A stretch of DNA of 64,000 nucleotides, taken from positions 90,842-154,841 of the forward strand of contig NZ_WTVS01000004.1 in NCBI RefSeq assembly GCF_012911005.2. Direction: 5' to 3'. A program made the translations under genes and the position numbers. The DNA is from Aromatoleum toluolicum (GTDB lineage Bacteria > Pseudomonadota > Gammaproteobacteria > Burkholderiales > Rhodocyclaceae). Shown piece by piece: positions 1-9,648 of the stretch (its first letter is position 1; each line of letters opens with the position of its first letter). The notes beneath the pieces were generated by a model. The model was given only the letters and a program-made list of their open reading frames with translations, was not told where the DNA came from and made no database searches.

Positions 1-184
1 GCGCCCGCGGGTCCATCACCGCGCCCGAGAGAATGTGCGCGCCGATCTCGGCGGCCTTCTCGATCAGGCAGACGGAGATGTCGCTGCCTTTCTCGGCCGC
101 CAGTTGCTTCAACCTGATCGCCGCGGCCAGCCCCGCAGGCCCGCCGCCGACGATCAGGACGTCGAATTCCATCGATTCGCGCAT
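1..184 (-). CDS. Electron-transfer flavoprotein:ubiquinone oxidoreductase, N-terminal part
   Basis: The reading frame runs off the left edge of the window, so only about the first 61 residues are visible. They start [20 protein letters not shown], which carries the GxGxxG FAD-binding fold (VGGGPAG), followed by the ETF-QO-type stretch [21 protein letters not shown] is a membrane-associated FAD/[4Fe-4S] protein that moves electrons from reduced ETF to quinone. It lies just downstream of etfBA on the same strand (189 bp gap), so the three probably serve the many acyl-CoA dehydrogenases encoded further along. The family call is strong although the iron-sulfur domain is outside the window. Confidence 0.88.
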   Translation of the reverse strand, partial: MRESMEFDVLIVGGGPAGLAAAIRLKQLAAEKGSDISVCLIEKAAEIGAHILSGAVMDPRA

Positions 185-373
185 GAGTAACCATCTCCAC
201 TGAATGCGGGTACCGGATCCGGGACACCGAATTGTTGTTATATCGTTTCAATTCAAAAAGAACCGGCTCGGAAAATTCACGATTCACCGAGCCGGGTGAA
301 GCCCCGGCGACATCCGGAGAGAGGGAGCACTGAGATCGCCGAAGATCGAGGAGAGGGATCAAATGGCTGCGGG

Positions 374-1330
374 CTAGGCGAGCGCGGAGGTCAATTCCGG
401 AGCCACCTCGAACAGATCACCCACCAGCCCGTAGTCGGCCACCTGGAAGATTGGTGCTTCCGGATCCTTGTTGATCGCGACGATCACTTTGGAGTCCTTC
501 ATGCCGGCGAGGTGCTGGATCGCGCCCGAGATGCCGACCGCGATGTAGAGCTGCGGGGCGACGATCTTGCCGGTCTGGCCGACCTGATAGTCGTTCGGCA
601 CGTAGCCCGCATCGACCGCGGCACGCGAAGCGCCGAGGGCCGCGCCGAGGGCGTCGGCGAGCGGTTCGAGCAGCTTGTGGTAGTTCTCGCCACTGCCCAG
701 ACCGCGGCCGCCCGAGACGATGATCTTCGCGGCGCCGAGTTCGGGGCGCGCGCTCTTGGTGAGCTCGCGGCCCTTCAGCGTCGTTAGGCCCAGGTCGAGG
801 CCGGCAGCGAGGGGCTCGATGCTCGCCGCGCCGCCCTCATTTGCCAACATTGCCGCCGCTTCGAAGGCGGTGGTGCGCACGGTCAGCACTTTCACGGCGT
901 CGGAGGACTTCACCGTCGCCATGGCGTTGCCGGCGTAGATCGGGCGCACGAAGGTGTCGGCCGATTCGATACCGGTGACGTCGGAGATCTGTGCGACGTC
1001 CAGCAGCGCCGCGACGCGCGGCGCGACGTTCTTTCCGTTGGCGGTGCTTGGCGCGAGGATGTGGCTGTAGCCGGCCACCTCATTGGCAACGAGGGCAACG
1101 ACGAGTGCGGCGACGTTCTCGGCGGTGTGCGATTCGTAGTGCGCGGCATCGGACACGCGGACCTTCGCGACGCCGGCGATCTTCGCGGCCTCACTCGCGG
1201 CGGCGGCGCAGTTGGCGCCGGCGACCAGCACGTGGATCTCACCACTGAGTTTCGCGGCGGCGGCAACGGTGTTGAGCGTCGCCGCCTTGATCGTTTGATT
1301 GTCGTGTTCTGCAAGTACCAGGATCGCCAT
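374..1330 (-). CDS. etfA: Electron-transfer flavoprotein alpha subunit
   Basis: A 318-residue protein of normal EtfA length. The C-terminal FAD-binding domain shows the family signature ([20 protein letters not shown], then [19 protein letters not shown] and a [25 protein letters not shown] end). The N-terminal domain begins [12 protein letters not shown]. Together with EtfB it forms the FAD/AMP heterodimer that takes electrons from acyl-CoA dehydrogenases and passes them to ETF-QO. The start lies 2 bp after the etfB stop, so the two are co-transcribed and probably translationally coupled. Five acyl-CoA dehydrogenase genes in this window are likely electron donors (inference). Confidence 0.95.
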   Translation of the reverse strand: MAILVLAEHDNQTIKAATLNTVAAAAKLSGEIHVLVAGANCAAAASEAAKIAGVAKVRVSDAAHYESHTAENVAALVVALVANEVAGYSHILAPSTANGKNVAPRVAALLDVAQISDVTGIESADTFVRPIYAGNAMATVKSSDAVKVLTVRTTAFEAAAMLANEGGAASIEPLAAGLDLGLTTLKGRELTKSARPELGAAKIIVSGGRGLGSGENYHKLLEPLADALGAALGASRAAVDAGYVPNDYQVGQTGKIVAPQLYIAVGISGAIQHLAGMKDSKVIVAINKDPEAPIFQVADYGLVGDLFEVAPELTSALA

Positions 1331-1332
1331 GA

Positions 1333-2082
1333 TCAGATCACCTTCGCTTCGTTCTTGAGCTTGTCGACGAGTTGCGCGACATCTGCCACGCGCACGCCGG
1401 CACTGCGCTTCGGGGGCTCGGCGACTTTCAGCGTCGCCAGACGCGGAGCGATGTCGACGCCCAGATCCGCGGGCTTCACGGTGTCGAGCGGCTTCTTCTT
1501 CGCCTTCATGATGTTCGGCAGCGTCGCGTAGCGCGGCTCGTTCAGACGCAGGTCGGTGGTAACGACCGCCGGCAGCTTGATCTCGAGGGTTTCGAGACCG
1601 CCGTCGATCTCGCGCATCACCGTCGCCACACCGTCACCGAGGGTGACCTTCGAGGCGAAGGTGGCCTGCGGCCAGCCCATCAGCGCGGCCAGCATCTGGC
1701 CGGTCTGGTTCGAGTCGTCGTCGATCGCCTGCTTGCCGCCGATCACGACCGTCGGCTGCTCCTTGTCGCACAGCGCCTTAAGCAGCTTCGCCACCGCCAA
1801 CGGCTGCAGCTCGACATCCGTCTCGACCAGGATGCCGCGGTCGGCACCGATCGCCATCGCCGCGCGCAGCGTCTCCTGGCAGGCCGTGACGCCGCAGGAA
1901 ACCGCCACCACCTCGGTGGCGATGCCGGCTTCCCTCAGCCGCACCGCCTCTTCCACTGCAATCTCGTCGAAGGGGTTCATCGACATCTTCACGTTCGCGA
2001 TATCAACACCCGTGCCGTCCGCTTTGACTCGCACCTTGACGTTGTAATCGACTACGCGTTTGACGGGTACCAGGATCTTCAT
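1333..2082 (-). CDS. etfB: Electron-transfer flavoprotein beta subunit
   Basis: A 249-residue EtfB beginning [19 protein letters not shown], the canonical N-terminus. A start 13 codons further upstream is open, but the chosen ATG has a GGAG about 10 bases before it and matches the family start. The protein carries the AMP-binding region of EtfB ([30 protein letters not shown]). It is the first gene of an etfB-etfA(-ETF-QO) unit. Its upstream region carries the recurrent AT-rich motif at 2214-2232, so expression may follow the island's catabolic genes. Confidence 0.95.
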   Translation of the reverse strand: MKILVPVKRVVDYNVKVRVKADGTGVDIANVKMSMNPFDEIAVEEAVRLREAGIATEVVAVSCGVTACQETLRAAMAIGADRGILVETDVELQPLAVAKLLKALCDKEQPTVVIGGKQAIDDDSNQTGQMLAALMGWPQATFASKVTLGDGVATVMREIDGGLETLEIKLPAVVTTDLRLNEPRYATLPNIMKAKKKPLDTVKPADLGVDIAPRLATLKVAEPPKRSAGVRVADVAQLVDKLKNEAKVI

Positions 2083-2213
2083 TGCTTCACTCCACGATTT
2101 CGACCGGCCGGGTTCATCCATGCGATTGCCTGGTTCCCCTAGGAATCCACGACATCACCTATCGTCACAACCAACCGGTCTGAAGACGCAAGGTTCAGAG
2201 AAGCGGTTGTTGG

Positions 2214-2232
2214 TATGCATCCATACGATACC
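2214..2232 (-). promoter_or_regulatory. Recurrent 19-bp operator-like motif upstream of etfB
   Basis: The minus-strand sequence GGTATCGTATGGATGCATA matches 14 of 19 positions of the best copy of the motif (17458-17476). It lies about 130 bp upstream of the etfB start, in the 305-bp gene-free stretch 2083-2387. The site contains the inverted repeat GTATG-CATC-CATAC. I saw no other structure in this stretch. Binding by a MarR regulator is inferred. Confidence 0.45.
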
Positions 2233-2387
2233 CTACACAACTGTTTGCACGCAAGAGGGAAGTCGCAGAATGGGCGCACATGGAATTGCAGAGCGGAATC
2301 CACACATTCGCGTCGGAGTCCGCCTGAGCACTACTGTGGAACTGACGTCAGTGTCAGCGCGCTGCAGCCTGGGTTGCCCGCGTCGTG

Positions 2388-2921
2388 TCAAGCCGGCTCG
2401 GCCGCATCCTGATTCTCGCCGTCCGACGCATCGAGGTACTGCATCAGGTTGTGCTTCATCGCGCCGAGGGTCGCCGCCGTGATGGTCAGACTCTCTTCGC
2501 TCAGCCCGGAAAGGATCTGCGCATTGAGTTCGTGGCTCACGGCACGCATGGTCTCGATCAGCTCATTGCTTTTCGGGCTCAGGAAGATTCGCTTGATACG
2601 ACGGTCACTCGGATCCGATTCGCGCCTTACCAGCCCGCTCTTTTCGAGTCGGTCGATCAGTCCACCAATCGCGACCTTGCCGAGATCGAGTTCCTCGGCA
2701 AGTTGTGATTGCGCCATGCCCTCCCCGCGCGACAGGTAGGCGAGCACCCACCACTGAGAGCGGGTGACATTGAGCGGCTTGAGGCAGCGGTCGAAAGCAC
2801 TGCGCCGCAGCCGCGAAACGTCATGAATCAGGAATCCTAGGCGCAGTTCCCAGTCGGTGTCGGCAGGTGGCATCGTCGTCGGGCTCGCCACTTTCGTGGC
2901 GAGCATCCTTACAGTAAGCAT
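2388..2921 (-). CDS. MarR-family transcriptional regulator
   Basis: A 177-residue winged-helix protein. After an about 20-residue variable N-terminus comes ELRLGFLIHDVSRLRRSAFD, then the MarR core with the recognition segment MAQSQLAEELDLGKVAIGGL and the wing SDPSDRRIKRIFLS. It is a clear paralog of the MarR protein at 17627-18181, sharing LGFLIHDVSR, the QWWVLA stretch and the DLGKV/DVGKA region. It is the last gene of a minus-strand operon after the ligase and SDR (20-bp gap), which suggests control by a CoA-thioester or acid of this pathway. ATG codons further in could also serve as start. Confidence 0.88.
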   Translation of the reverse strand: MLTVRMLATKVASPTTMPPADTDWELRLGFLIHDVSRLRRSAFDRCLKPLNVTRSQWWVLAYLSRGEGMAQSQLAEELDLGKVAIGGLIDRLEKSGLVRRESDPSDRRIKRIFLSPKSNELIETMRAVSHELNAQILSGLSEESLTITAATLGAMKHNLMQYLDASDGENQDAAEPA

Positions 2922-2941
2922 GCGAACAGTTTACTCCCGAT

Positions 2942-3856
2942 CTACACCGGCTCCCACGTGAATACGTCCGCGGAACGGTCGAGGGGATAAAAGTCGGCCT
3001 TGAACATCGGCAGCGCCGTTTCGAGGACGGCTTCCGGTGTCCATCCTTCGCCGCAATGCGCAGTGCGAATTGGGCGAGGTTGACTGAAAAGATAGATTTC
3101 GTTGTTGCGAACGCCGAACACCTGGCCGGTCACCTCATGCGCCGCATCGGCGCACAACGCGACGACGAAGGGTGCAACCTTTTCCGGCACCAGCTTCTTG
3201 AGTCCTTCGACACGCTTCTGCTGCTCGGGCGTTTCGCTCGGAATCGAATCAATCATGCGCGTCCAGGCGAAGGGTGCGATCGCGTTCGAGCGCACGCCGA
3301 ATTTCTGCATGTCGAGCGCGATCGACTTCGACAGACCGACGACGCCAAGCTTTGCCGCGCTGTAGTTCGCTTGGCCGAAGTTGCCGACCAGCCCCGAGGT
3401 CGATGTCATGTGCACGTAGACACCGCCGTTCTGCTCCTTGAAGACTGGCGCCGCAGCCCGGCTGACGTTGAAGCTGCCCTTGAGGTGTACGGCGACGACG
3501 TCGTCGAACTCCTGCTCGGTCATGCGATGGAAGATCGTGTCGCGCAGGATGCCTGCATTGTTGACGACAATGTCCAGCCGCCCGAACGCGCCGACCGCCT
3601 CTGCAACCATTGCCTGCGCCGCGTCCCAGTCGGCGACCGATCCGCCATTGACGATCGCTCGTCCGCCGAGTGCTTCGATCTCCGCCACGACTTCCTGTGC
3701 CGGCTGCCCGCCGTCGCTTTTCCCGTCGAGGGTCGCGCCGAGGTCGTTGACGACGACGCACGCACCTGCGCGTGCGAGTTCCAGCGCGATGCCGCGACCG
3801 ACCCCACGACCGGCACCAGTTACCAGTGCCACTTTGCCTTCCAATAGTTTGCTCAT
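2942..3856 (-). CDS. SDR-family 3-hydroxyacyl-CoA dehydrogenase (17-beta-HSD4/MFE-like)
   Basis: A 304-residue short-chain dehydrogenase with the NAD(P) motif TGAGRGVGRG, the NNAG motif, Ser in HMTSTSG and an intact YSAAK catalytic pair. The early segment NDLGATLDGKSDGG and the C-terminal extension resemble the dehydrogenase domain of peroxisomal multifunctional enzyme type 2, which oxidises 3-hydroxyacyl-CoAs of branched or bulky acids. Its ATG overlaps the stop of the upstream ligase by four bases (ATGA), so the two are translationally coupled. The exact substrate is unknown; a beta-oxidation step of the island substrate is the simplest reading. Confidence 0.82.
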   Translation of the reverse strand: MSKLLEGKVALVTGAGRGVGRGIALELARAGACVVVNDLGATLDGKSDGGQPAQEVVAEIEALGGRAIVNGGSVADWDAAQAMVAEAVGAFGRLDIVVNNAGILRDTIFHRMTEQEFDDVVAVHLKGSFNVSRAAAPVFKEQNGGVYVHMTSTSGLVGNFGQANYSAAKLGVVGLSKSIALDMQKFGVRSNAIAPFAWTRMIDSIPSETPEQQKRVEGLKKLVPEKVAPFVVALCADAAHEVTGQVFGVRNNEIYLFSQPRPIRTAHCGEGWTPEAVLETALPMFKADFYPLDRSADVFTWEPV

Positions 3857-5883
3857 GAATTTGCTCCTTGGGGTTTGTCACGCATGAATGTTCGATGGCC
3901 CGCAGCCGCTTCGCGGCGTCGCGCAAAATCGACGAACCAGTCCAGTGCATCGGGATTGGCGCAGGCATCCTTGTTCACCACTTCGGCGAGCGGCTTGCCG
4001 AGCAGCAGTTTCTTCACCGGTAGCTCCTGCTTTTTGCCAGTCAGGGTGCGGGGAATCTCGGCGACCTGGACGATCTCGTCGGGCAGGAAGCGCGGCGAGA
4101 CGCCGTCGCGGATGCGTCGGCGCAGCTCTGCGACCAAAGCATCGTCTAGCTCGAGCCCGGGCTGCAGGACGACGAACAGCGACATGAAGCTGGCGCGCCC
4201 GAGGTACTCGATGTCGACGACGAGGCTGTCGAACACTTCGGGTGCGGCCTCGACAGCGCTGTACAGCTCGCTGGTACCCATCCGGTGACCGTGACGGTTC
4301 AGCGTTGCATCGCTGCGCCCGTAGATCACCGCACCGCCGTCGGGCGTGATGCGCAGCCAGTCGCCATGCCGCCAGACACCCGGGAACATGTCGAAATAAC
4401 TGTCGAGATAGCGCCGATTGCCATCGTCGTTCCAGAACATCAGCGGCATCGACGGCATCGGCTGGACAACAACGAGTTCGCCGACCTCGTCAATCACCGG
4501 TTGTCCGGCCTCGTTCCACGCCTGCACGTCAACGCCGAGGCACACGCCCTGCATTTCGCCCGGCACCGTCGGCAACTCCGGTGTCCCCCCAAGGAAGGCG
4601 CTCGCGATATCGGTACCGCCGGAAATGACCCCCCACCAGAGGTCCTCGCACACCTGCTCGTAGCTCCATCGATACGCCTCGGGTGGAAGTGGCGATCCGG
4701 TCGAGCCCAGCCCCTTCAGCCTCGACGTATCGATCACCTTGCGTGGCTCGACCCCCACCTTCATACAGCCGGTGTAATAGGCCGCGCCTGCACCGAGGAA
4801 GGTCGCGCCGACGTCTTCGACGAAGTGCCACAAGGTGTCCGCGGCAGGAAAAGACGGATGGCCGTCGTAGAGGCAGATCGTCGTGCCAAGCAGCAGCGCC
4901 GAGATCTGCAAGTTCCACATGACCCAGCCCGAACTGCTGTACCAATGAAAACGGTCGCCGGTCTCGGCACTCGGGCCGAGGTCCAGATGGAAAGCGTGCA
5001 GCTTGAGCATCTCGAGCATCACGCCGCCGTGCCCATGAACAATCGGTTTCGGCAGCCCCGTCGTGCCGCTGCTATAGACGATCCACAGTGGGTGGTCGAA
5101 ACGCACCCATTCAGGTGACCGCGCGCCGGCAAAACCCACGCAGTCCTGCCACAGCGAGATCTGTCCACGCCACTCGCCGAGATCAGGCAGTTCAGCCGGC
5201 ATGCCGCTCGCCTCCTCCAGATACGGCACAAGGACCAGCGTCTCGACGCTCGGCAGCGTCGGTAACAGCGATGCGATCAGCTCGCGACGATCGGCGAGCT
5301 TGCCGCCATAGACCGTACCGTCGCATGCGATCAGCACCTTCGGTTCGATCTGCTTGAAACGGTCGCGCACGGTCGCGATACCCATGTCCGGCGCGCACTG
5401 GCTCCAAATTGCACCGAGTGAAGCGCAACCGAGGAATGCGATCACCGCTTCGGGAATGTTCGGCAGATAGGCCGCAACCCGGTCGCCACGTCGCACTCCC
5501 ATTCCGTGCAATGCCGCAGCAACCGCGGCGACGCGCCGCGCAAGCTCCACCCAACCGATCTCGCGGCTGCGATCTTCGCCCTGCAAGCGCTCATTGCGGA
5601 AGACGATCGCCGGGACTTTGGCACGGTCGCCCGCCTCCACATGGCGTAACAAGTGCTGCACGTAATTGACCTGCGCACCTGTAAACCACTGGGCGCCGGG
5701 CATCTTCCGGTCCTGAAGCGCCACCGTATACGGGGTCGGCGATTCGACTTCAAAGTATTCCCACATACCACTCCAGAACGCCGGCAAATCCCGAACCGAC
5801 CATGCGCGCAATGCGTTGTAATCGGGAAGGCTCACCGCGTATCGCGCTCCCACCCATTCACGCAGCTTTACTGTATTTGCCAC
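3853..5883 (-). CDS. Acetoacetyl-CoA synthetase-like acyl-CoA ligase
   Basis: A 676-residue ANL-superfamily adenylating enzyme. It has the nucleotide loop VYSSGTTGLPKPIVHGHGG, the hinge region GRSDATLNRHGHRMGTSELY and the catalytic-lysine region RTLTGKKQELPVK. The N-terminal WEYFEVE...FTGAQVNYVQHLL segment and overall length fit acetoacetyl-CoA synthetases, which activate acetoacetate or other 3-oxo and branched acids. The GTG start is chosen because GAGGAGA lies about 7 bases upstream; a longer open frame to 5931 lacks a good ribosome site. First gene of a ligase-SDR-marR operon. The true substrate may be a larger 3-oxo acid. Confidence 0.86.
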   Translation of the reverse strand: MANTVKLREWVGARYAVSLPDYNALRAWSVRDLPAFWSGMWEYFEVESPTPYTVALQDRKMPGAQWFTGAQVNYVQHLLRHVEAGDRAKVPAIVFRNERLQGEDRSREIGWVELARRVAAVAAALHGMGVRRGDRVAAYLPNIPEAVIAFLGCASLGAIWSQCAPDMGIATVRDRFKQIEPKVLIACDGTVYGGKLADRRELIASLLPTLPSVETLVLVPYLEEASGMPAELPDLGEWRGQISLWQDCVGFAGARSPEWVRFDHPLWIVYSSGTTGLPKPIVHGHGGVMLEMLKLHAFHLDLGPSAETGDRFHWYSSSGWVMWNLQISALLLGTTICLYDGHPSFPAADTLWHFVEDVGATFLGAGAAYYTGCMKVGVEPRKVIDTSRLKGLGSTGSPLPPEAYRWSYEQVCEDLWWGVISGGTDIASAFLGGTPELPTVPGEMQGVCLGVDVQAWNEAGQPVIDEVGELVVVQPMPSMPLMFWNDDGNRRYLDSYFDMFPGVWRHGDWLRITPDGGAVIYGRSDATLNRHGHRMGTSELYSAVEAAPEVFDSLVVDIEYLGRASFMSLFVVLQPGLELDDALVAELRRRIRDGVSPRFLPDEIVQVAEIPRTLTGKKQELPVKKLLLGKPLAEVVNKDACANPDALDWFVDFARRREAAAGHRTFMRDKPQGANS

Positions 5884-5981
5884 CGCAGTCTCCTCTCGTT
5901 CAAGGTCCGTGCCGCCTGTGCTCCCCACCACCAGGTCGACGTTCTGAAACGTCGAAAGAGGGGCTTGCCTCCAGTTATTGC

Positions 5982-6029
5982 ACTAGTGTATTGTGTGCTA
6001 CATGACGGTAAGACGCAATACTTCTTACC
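5982..6029. promoter_or_regulatory. Divergent promoter region with motif copy and inverted repeat
   Basis: The 230-bp gap between the ligase (minus) and the HMGS-like gene (plus) holds two signals. Positions 5982-6000 read ACTAGTGTATTGTGTGCTA, a weaker copy (11 of 19) of the recurrent motif. Positions 6007-6012 and 6024-6029 form the perfect inverted repeat GGTAAG-N11-CTTACC, whose spacer contains the palindrome-like ACGCAATAC. The layout suits a shared operator for two divergent operons; the regulator is not known. Confidence 0.4.
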
Positions 6030-6113
6030 TGTACCGTTCGGGCACGAGAGTCGAAAGCGATCTCCCCTGATCGCGCTCGTTTTTTCAGGGAAACAACCAA
6101 CACCGGTCTCCAT

Positions 6114-7556
6114 ATGAACAACTCTCAAGACATTCATGGCGTGCTGTCCACGAGCCGCTACCTGCCACGCCTGAGACTCGAACGCAGCGCCATCTTTGCC
6201 GAGCACCGGTGGATGGCTCAGGGATTGAAGTCCGTCGCAAAGGGCCGCCGCACGATTGCGAACTGGGACGAAGACAGCGTGACGATGGCCGTCGAGGCCG
6301 CTCGCGCATTGCTCGCCGACTTACCCGACATCAAGCCGGTCGAATTGACGCTCGCCTCGACAACGCTGCCGTTCGTCGAACGCATCAATGCCGGGATCGT
6401 CGCCTCGGCACTCGGCCTCGGGAACGAACTGGCGGTCCGTGACGTGGCATCGAGCGCGCGCGCCGCCTTCACCGAGTTCGTCAGCGCGCTGCGTCACGCA
6501 GTGCCCGGGCACCGCGTCGTACTTGCCGCAGAGCGCCGCGTCGCCCGCCCGGCGAGCACGCAGGAAATGATCTTCGGCGACGGCGCCGCGGGTGTGCTGA
6601 TCGGTTCCGGTCCGGCGATCGCGACCTTCGTCGCAAGCCATAGTGTGCAGGCGGACTTCGTCGATCACTTTCGCGAGAGCGGCTCGAACTACGACTATGG
6701 TTGGGAAGAACGCTGGGTGCGCGACGAGGGCTACATGAAGATCGCCACCGGGGCGATCGCAAGCTGCCTCGCGGCGGCCGGCATCGCCGCGAGCGACATC
6801 GCCCATTTCGCCATGCCGGCACCGCTATCCCGCGTCAATGACGCGGTCGCGAAACGCGCAGGCATCCGTCCCGAGACCGTCGTCCCAACTGATTTCGAGT
6901 CAATTGGCGATCTCGGCGGCGCGCAGCCGCTCGCGATGCTGGATTCGGCCTTGCGCGCCGCGGCGCCGGGCGCACTGATCCTGGTCGTCGCGTTCGGCAG
7001 CGGCTGCGACGCGTTGCTGCTTCGGCGCACCGAACAGCCAATCGCCAAACGGGTAACCGACGATGGCAAGTCCGAAGCAAGCTATATGAAGTACTTGTCC
7101 TTCACTGGCCAAGTCACGCTCGAATGGGGCATGCGCTCGGAGATCGACAACAAGACCGCACTCACCGCCGCGTGGCGCGAGTGCACGAAGATCAGTCATT
7201 TCGAGGGCGGATGCTGCTCGAGTTGCGGAACGGTCCAGTTCCCGCGCTCGCGCTTGTGCGTAAACCCGGAATGTCGTGCACAGGACACGCAGGAGGCTAA
7301 GAGTCTGGCCAACCTGCCGGCGCGAGTGCTGTCGCATACGAGTGACTGGCTCGCCTATTCCCCCTGCCCGCCTTTCCAGTTCGGTCACATCGATTTCGAA
7401 GGCGGCGGCAGAGTGTTGATGGAATTCGCAGACACCGACCCGGATGAGCTGCAGGTGGGCCTGCCGCTGCGAATGGTGTTCCGCATCAAGGATTTCGATT
7501 CGAAACGAGGCTTCCGGCGCTATTTCTGGAAAGCCACGCCGGCTCGCGGACAGTAA
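6114..7556 (+). CDS. HMG-CoA synthase-like / DUF35 (OB-fold zinc ribbon) fusion
   Basis: A 480-residue two-part protein. Residues 1 to about 330 have the thiolase-fold layout of HMG-CoA synthase (FGDGAAGVLIG, late DLGGAQPLAML and GSGCDALLL). Residues about 345-480 form a DUF35 domain with a zinc ribbon (Cys 368/371 and 382/387) and an OB-fold. By eye alignment the catalytic residues are gone: Ser113 sits where the acylated Cys should be (DVASSARAAF), Pro235 replaces the His region (FAMPAP), and no Glu is seen in STTLPF. It is 12 bp upstream of a thiolase, as in archaeal thiolase/HMGCS/DUF35 complexes and bacterial DUF35-thiolase pairs. A structural or CoA-handling partner is more likely than a condensing enzyme. 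Confidence 0.8.
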   Translation: MNNSQDIHGVLSTSRYLPRLRLERSAIFAEHRWMAQGLKSVAKGRRTIANWDEDSVTMAVEAARALLADLPDIKPVELTLASTTLPFVERINAGIVASALGLGNELAVRDVASSARAAFTEFVSALRHAVPGHRVVLAAERRVARPASTQEMIFGDGAAGVLIGSGPAIATFVASHSVQADFVDHFRESGSNYDYGWEERWVRDEGYMKIATGAIASCLAAAGIAASDIAHFAMPAPLSRVNDAVAKRAGIRPETVVPTDFESIGDLGGAQPLAMLDSALRAAAPGALILVVAFGSGCDALLLRRTEQPIAKRVTDDGKSEASYMKYLSFTGQVTLEWGMRSEIDNKTALTAAWRECTKISHFEGGCCSSCGTVQFPRSRLCVNPECRAQDTQEAKSLANLPARVLSHTSDWLAYSPCPPFQFGHIDFEGGGRVLMEFADTDPDELQVGLPLRMVFRIKDFDSKRGFRRYFWKATPARGQ

Positions 7557-7568
7557 GGAGACAGCCAG

Positions 7569-8774
7569 ATGGCTAGAGGTATTCGCGACAAGGTCGCAAT
7601 TCTCGGAATGGGTTGCTCGCGCTTTGGCGAGCGCTGGGACTGCGGTCCGGAAGACTTGATGATCGAAGCGTTCAATGAGGCGATCGCCGACGCAGGCATC
7701 GCCGCGTCGCAGATCGAAGCCGCGTGGTTCGGCGTGTGCCTCGAGGAAAACAACGTCGGCAAGACGGCGGTACCGCTGGCGCAAGCGCTACGCCTGCCGC
7801 GCATTGCCGCGACGCGCGTCGAGAACGCCTGTGCGACCGGCACCGAGGCACTGCGGGGCGCCGCGTACGCGGTCGCCTCTGGCGCCTACGACATCGTGCT
7901 CGCGCTCGGGGTCGAGAAGCTCAAGGATACCGGCTACGGCGGGCTGCCGGTGCGCACCCGCGGGGTCAATAACGACCTGTGGTTGCCGAATGCCACCGCT
8001 CCGGGCGCATTCGCGCAGCTCGCATCAGCCTATGCAGCGAAACACCACGTCGACATGGCCGACCTCAAACGCGCGATGGCGCACGTCTCGGTCAAGAGTC
8101 ACGCCAATGGGGCGCTTAATCCGAAAGCGCACCTGCGCAACCGCATCACCGAGGAGGATGTGCTGAAGGCGATGATGATTGCCGAGCCGCTGGGGCTGTA
8201 CGACTGCTGCGGCGTCAGCGACGGCGCGGCGTGCGCGATCGTCACCACGCCGGAGATCGCGCGGCGGCTGCGCCCGGACATCGAAACCGTGACCATCAAG
8301 GCACTCGAAGTATCTGTCAGCAATGGCGAGGAAGCCGGCTTCAGCAATTGGGACGGCGCACATATCGCGACGGCGCGCACCGCCGCCGCACGCGCTTATG
8401 CGAGTGCGCGCGTCGATAATCCTCGTACGCAGATCCAGATGGCGGAAGTGCATGACTGTTTTTCGATCACCGAAGCCGTGCTGATGGAGGACCTCGGCTT
8501 CAGCGAGAGCGGGCGAGTGATCTACGACGTGCTCGACGGCGTGTTCGACCGCGACGGCGCACTACCGGTGCAACCCGACGGCGGCCTGAAGTGCTTTGGG
8601 CACCCGATCGGCGCTTCCGGACTCCGCATGATTTACGAGATCTACCAGCAGATCCACGGTCGCGCCGGCGAACGGCAACTGCCGCGCGTCGATCTCGGCC
8701 TGACGCAGAATCTCGGTGGTCACCCCCACCAGAACGTCTGCGCGATTTCCATCGTCGGGCGACTCGGCGCCTGA
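7569..8774 (+). CDS. SCP-x-type thiolase (acetyl-CoA acyltransferase)
   Basis: A 401-residue thiolase with the nucleophile in [13 protein letters not shown] (Cys88), the GHPIGASG histidine motif and a late [16 protein letters not shown] end. It belongs to the SCP-x/BbsB-like branch, whose members often need a DUF35 partner. The adjacent DUF35 fusion, 12 bp upstream, is the obvious candidate. The role is thiolytic cleavage of a 3-oxoacyl-CoA, probably bulky or dicarboxylic. A good Shine-Dalgarno (AAGGAGA) precedes the ATG. It is the second gene of the eight-gene plus-strand operon. Confidence 0.88.
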   Translation: MARGIRDKVAILGMGCSRFGERWDCGPEDLMIEAFNEAIADAGIAASQIEAAWFGVCLEENNVGKTAVPLAQALRLPRIAATRVENACATGTEALRGAAYAVASGAYDIVLALGVEKLKDTGYGGLPVRTRGVNNDLWLPNATAPGAFAQLASAYAAKHHVDMADLKRAMAHVSVKSHANGALNPKAHLRNRITEEDVLKAMMIAEPLGLYDCCGVSDGAACAIVTTPEIARRLRPDIETVTIKALEVSVSNGEEAGFSNWDGAHIATARTAAARAYASARVDNPRTQIQMAEVHDCFSITEAVLMEDLGFSESGRVIYDVLDGVFDRDGALPVQPDGGLKCFGHPIGASGLRMIYEIYQQIHGRAGERQLPRVDLGLTQNLGGHPHQNVCAISIVGRLGA

Positions 8775-8825
8775 CAGCACTTATGCAGCACCATCAACAA
8801 CCATAGCGACTCAAGGAGACATCGA

Positions 8826-9596
8826 ATGCGAGGACTCAAGGGCAAGACCGCCATCGTCACCGGGGCGGGCAGCGGGATCGGACGCGCGATCGCGCTTCGG
8901 CTCGCCGAAGAAGGCGTGACAGTCGGCGTGTTCGACATCCGCGCCGAAGGCGCAGCGGAAACCGTCGCCGCGATTGAGAGCGCCGGTGGCAAGGGCCGCG
9001 CCGTCACCTGCGACATCACCGATTACGCGGGTGTCGTCGCGGCAGTGCAGTCCTTCGAGGCTGCGACCGGCACCGGCACCGACATCCTGGTGAACAACGC
9101 CGGCTGGGATACGCCCATGCCTTTCCTGAAGACCGACGAGGCATTCTGGAAGAAGGTCGTCGGCATCAACTGGTTCGGTCCCCTGCACATGACACACGCC
9201 GTCGCCCAAGGCATGGCAAACCGCAAGTGCGGCCGCATCATCAACATCGCGTCCGATGCGGGCCGTGTCGGATCGACCGGCGAGGTTGTCTACTCCGGCT
9301 GCAAGGGTGCCACGATCGCATTCAGCAAGGCCTTGGCACGTGAACTCGCGCGCAGCAATGTGCTGATCAACAACGTCTGTCCCGGCCCGACCGATACGCC
9401 CGCGATGGACGCCTTCGTCGGCACCGGCGAGCAGGGCCAGAAGATCCGCGACGGGATGGTCCGCAGCGTTCCGGTCGGCCGCATCGGCGTGCCGGACGAC
9501 TACCCCGGGATGGTGGCCTTCCTCGCAAGCGATGACGCCTCATTCATCACCGGACAGACCATCAGTATCTCTGGCGGCCTGACGATGCATGGCTGA
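8826..9596 (+). CDS. BadH-like 2-hydroxycyclohexanecarboxyl-CoA dehydrogenase (SDR)
   Basis: A 256-residue SDR with [15 protein letters not shown], Ser in [11 protein letters not shown] and intact YSGCK. The stretches [15 protein letters not shown] and HAVAQGM followed by [19 protein letters not shown] closely resemble BadH of Rhodopseudomonas palustris, which oxidises 2-hydroxycyclohexanecarboxyl-CoA. The C-terminus [17 protein letters not shown] also fits. It directly precedes the BadI-like hydrolase, reproducing the badH-badI step order of alicyclic acid degradation. The true ring substituents are unknown, so the activity name is by homology only. Confidence 0.82.
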   Translation: MRGLKGKTAIVTGAGSGIGRAIALRLAEEGVTVGVFDIRAEGAAETVAAIESAGGKGRAVTCDITDYAGVVAAVQSFEAATGTGTDILVNNAGWDTPMPFLKTDEAFWKKVVGINWFGPLHMTHAVAQGMANRKCGRIINIASDAGRVGSTGEVVYSGCKGATIAFSKALARELARSNVLINNVCPGPTDTPAMDAFVGTGEQGQKIRDGMVRSVPVGRIGVPDDYPGMVAFLASDDASFITGQTISISGGLTMHG

Positions 9597-9648
9597 GCGC
9601 CCGACACCGAAATCCTTTCAGCACACCACTCCACACAGGACTACCGAC

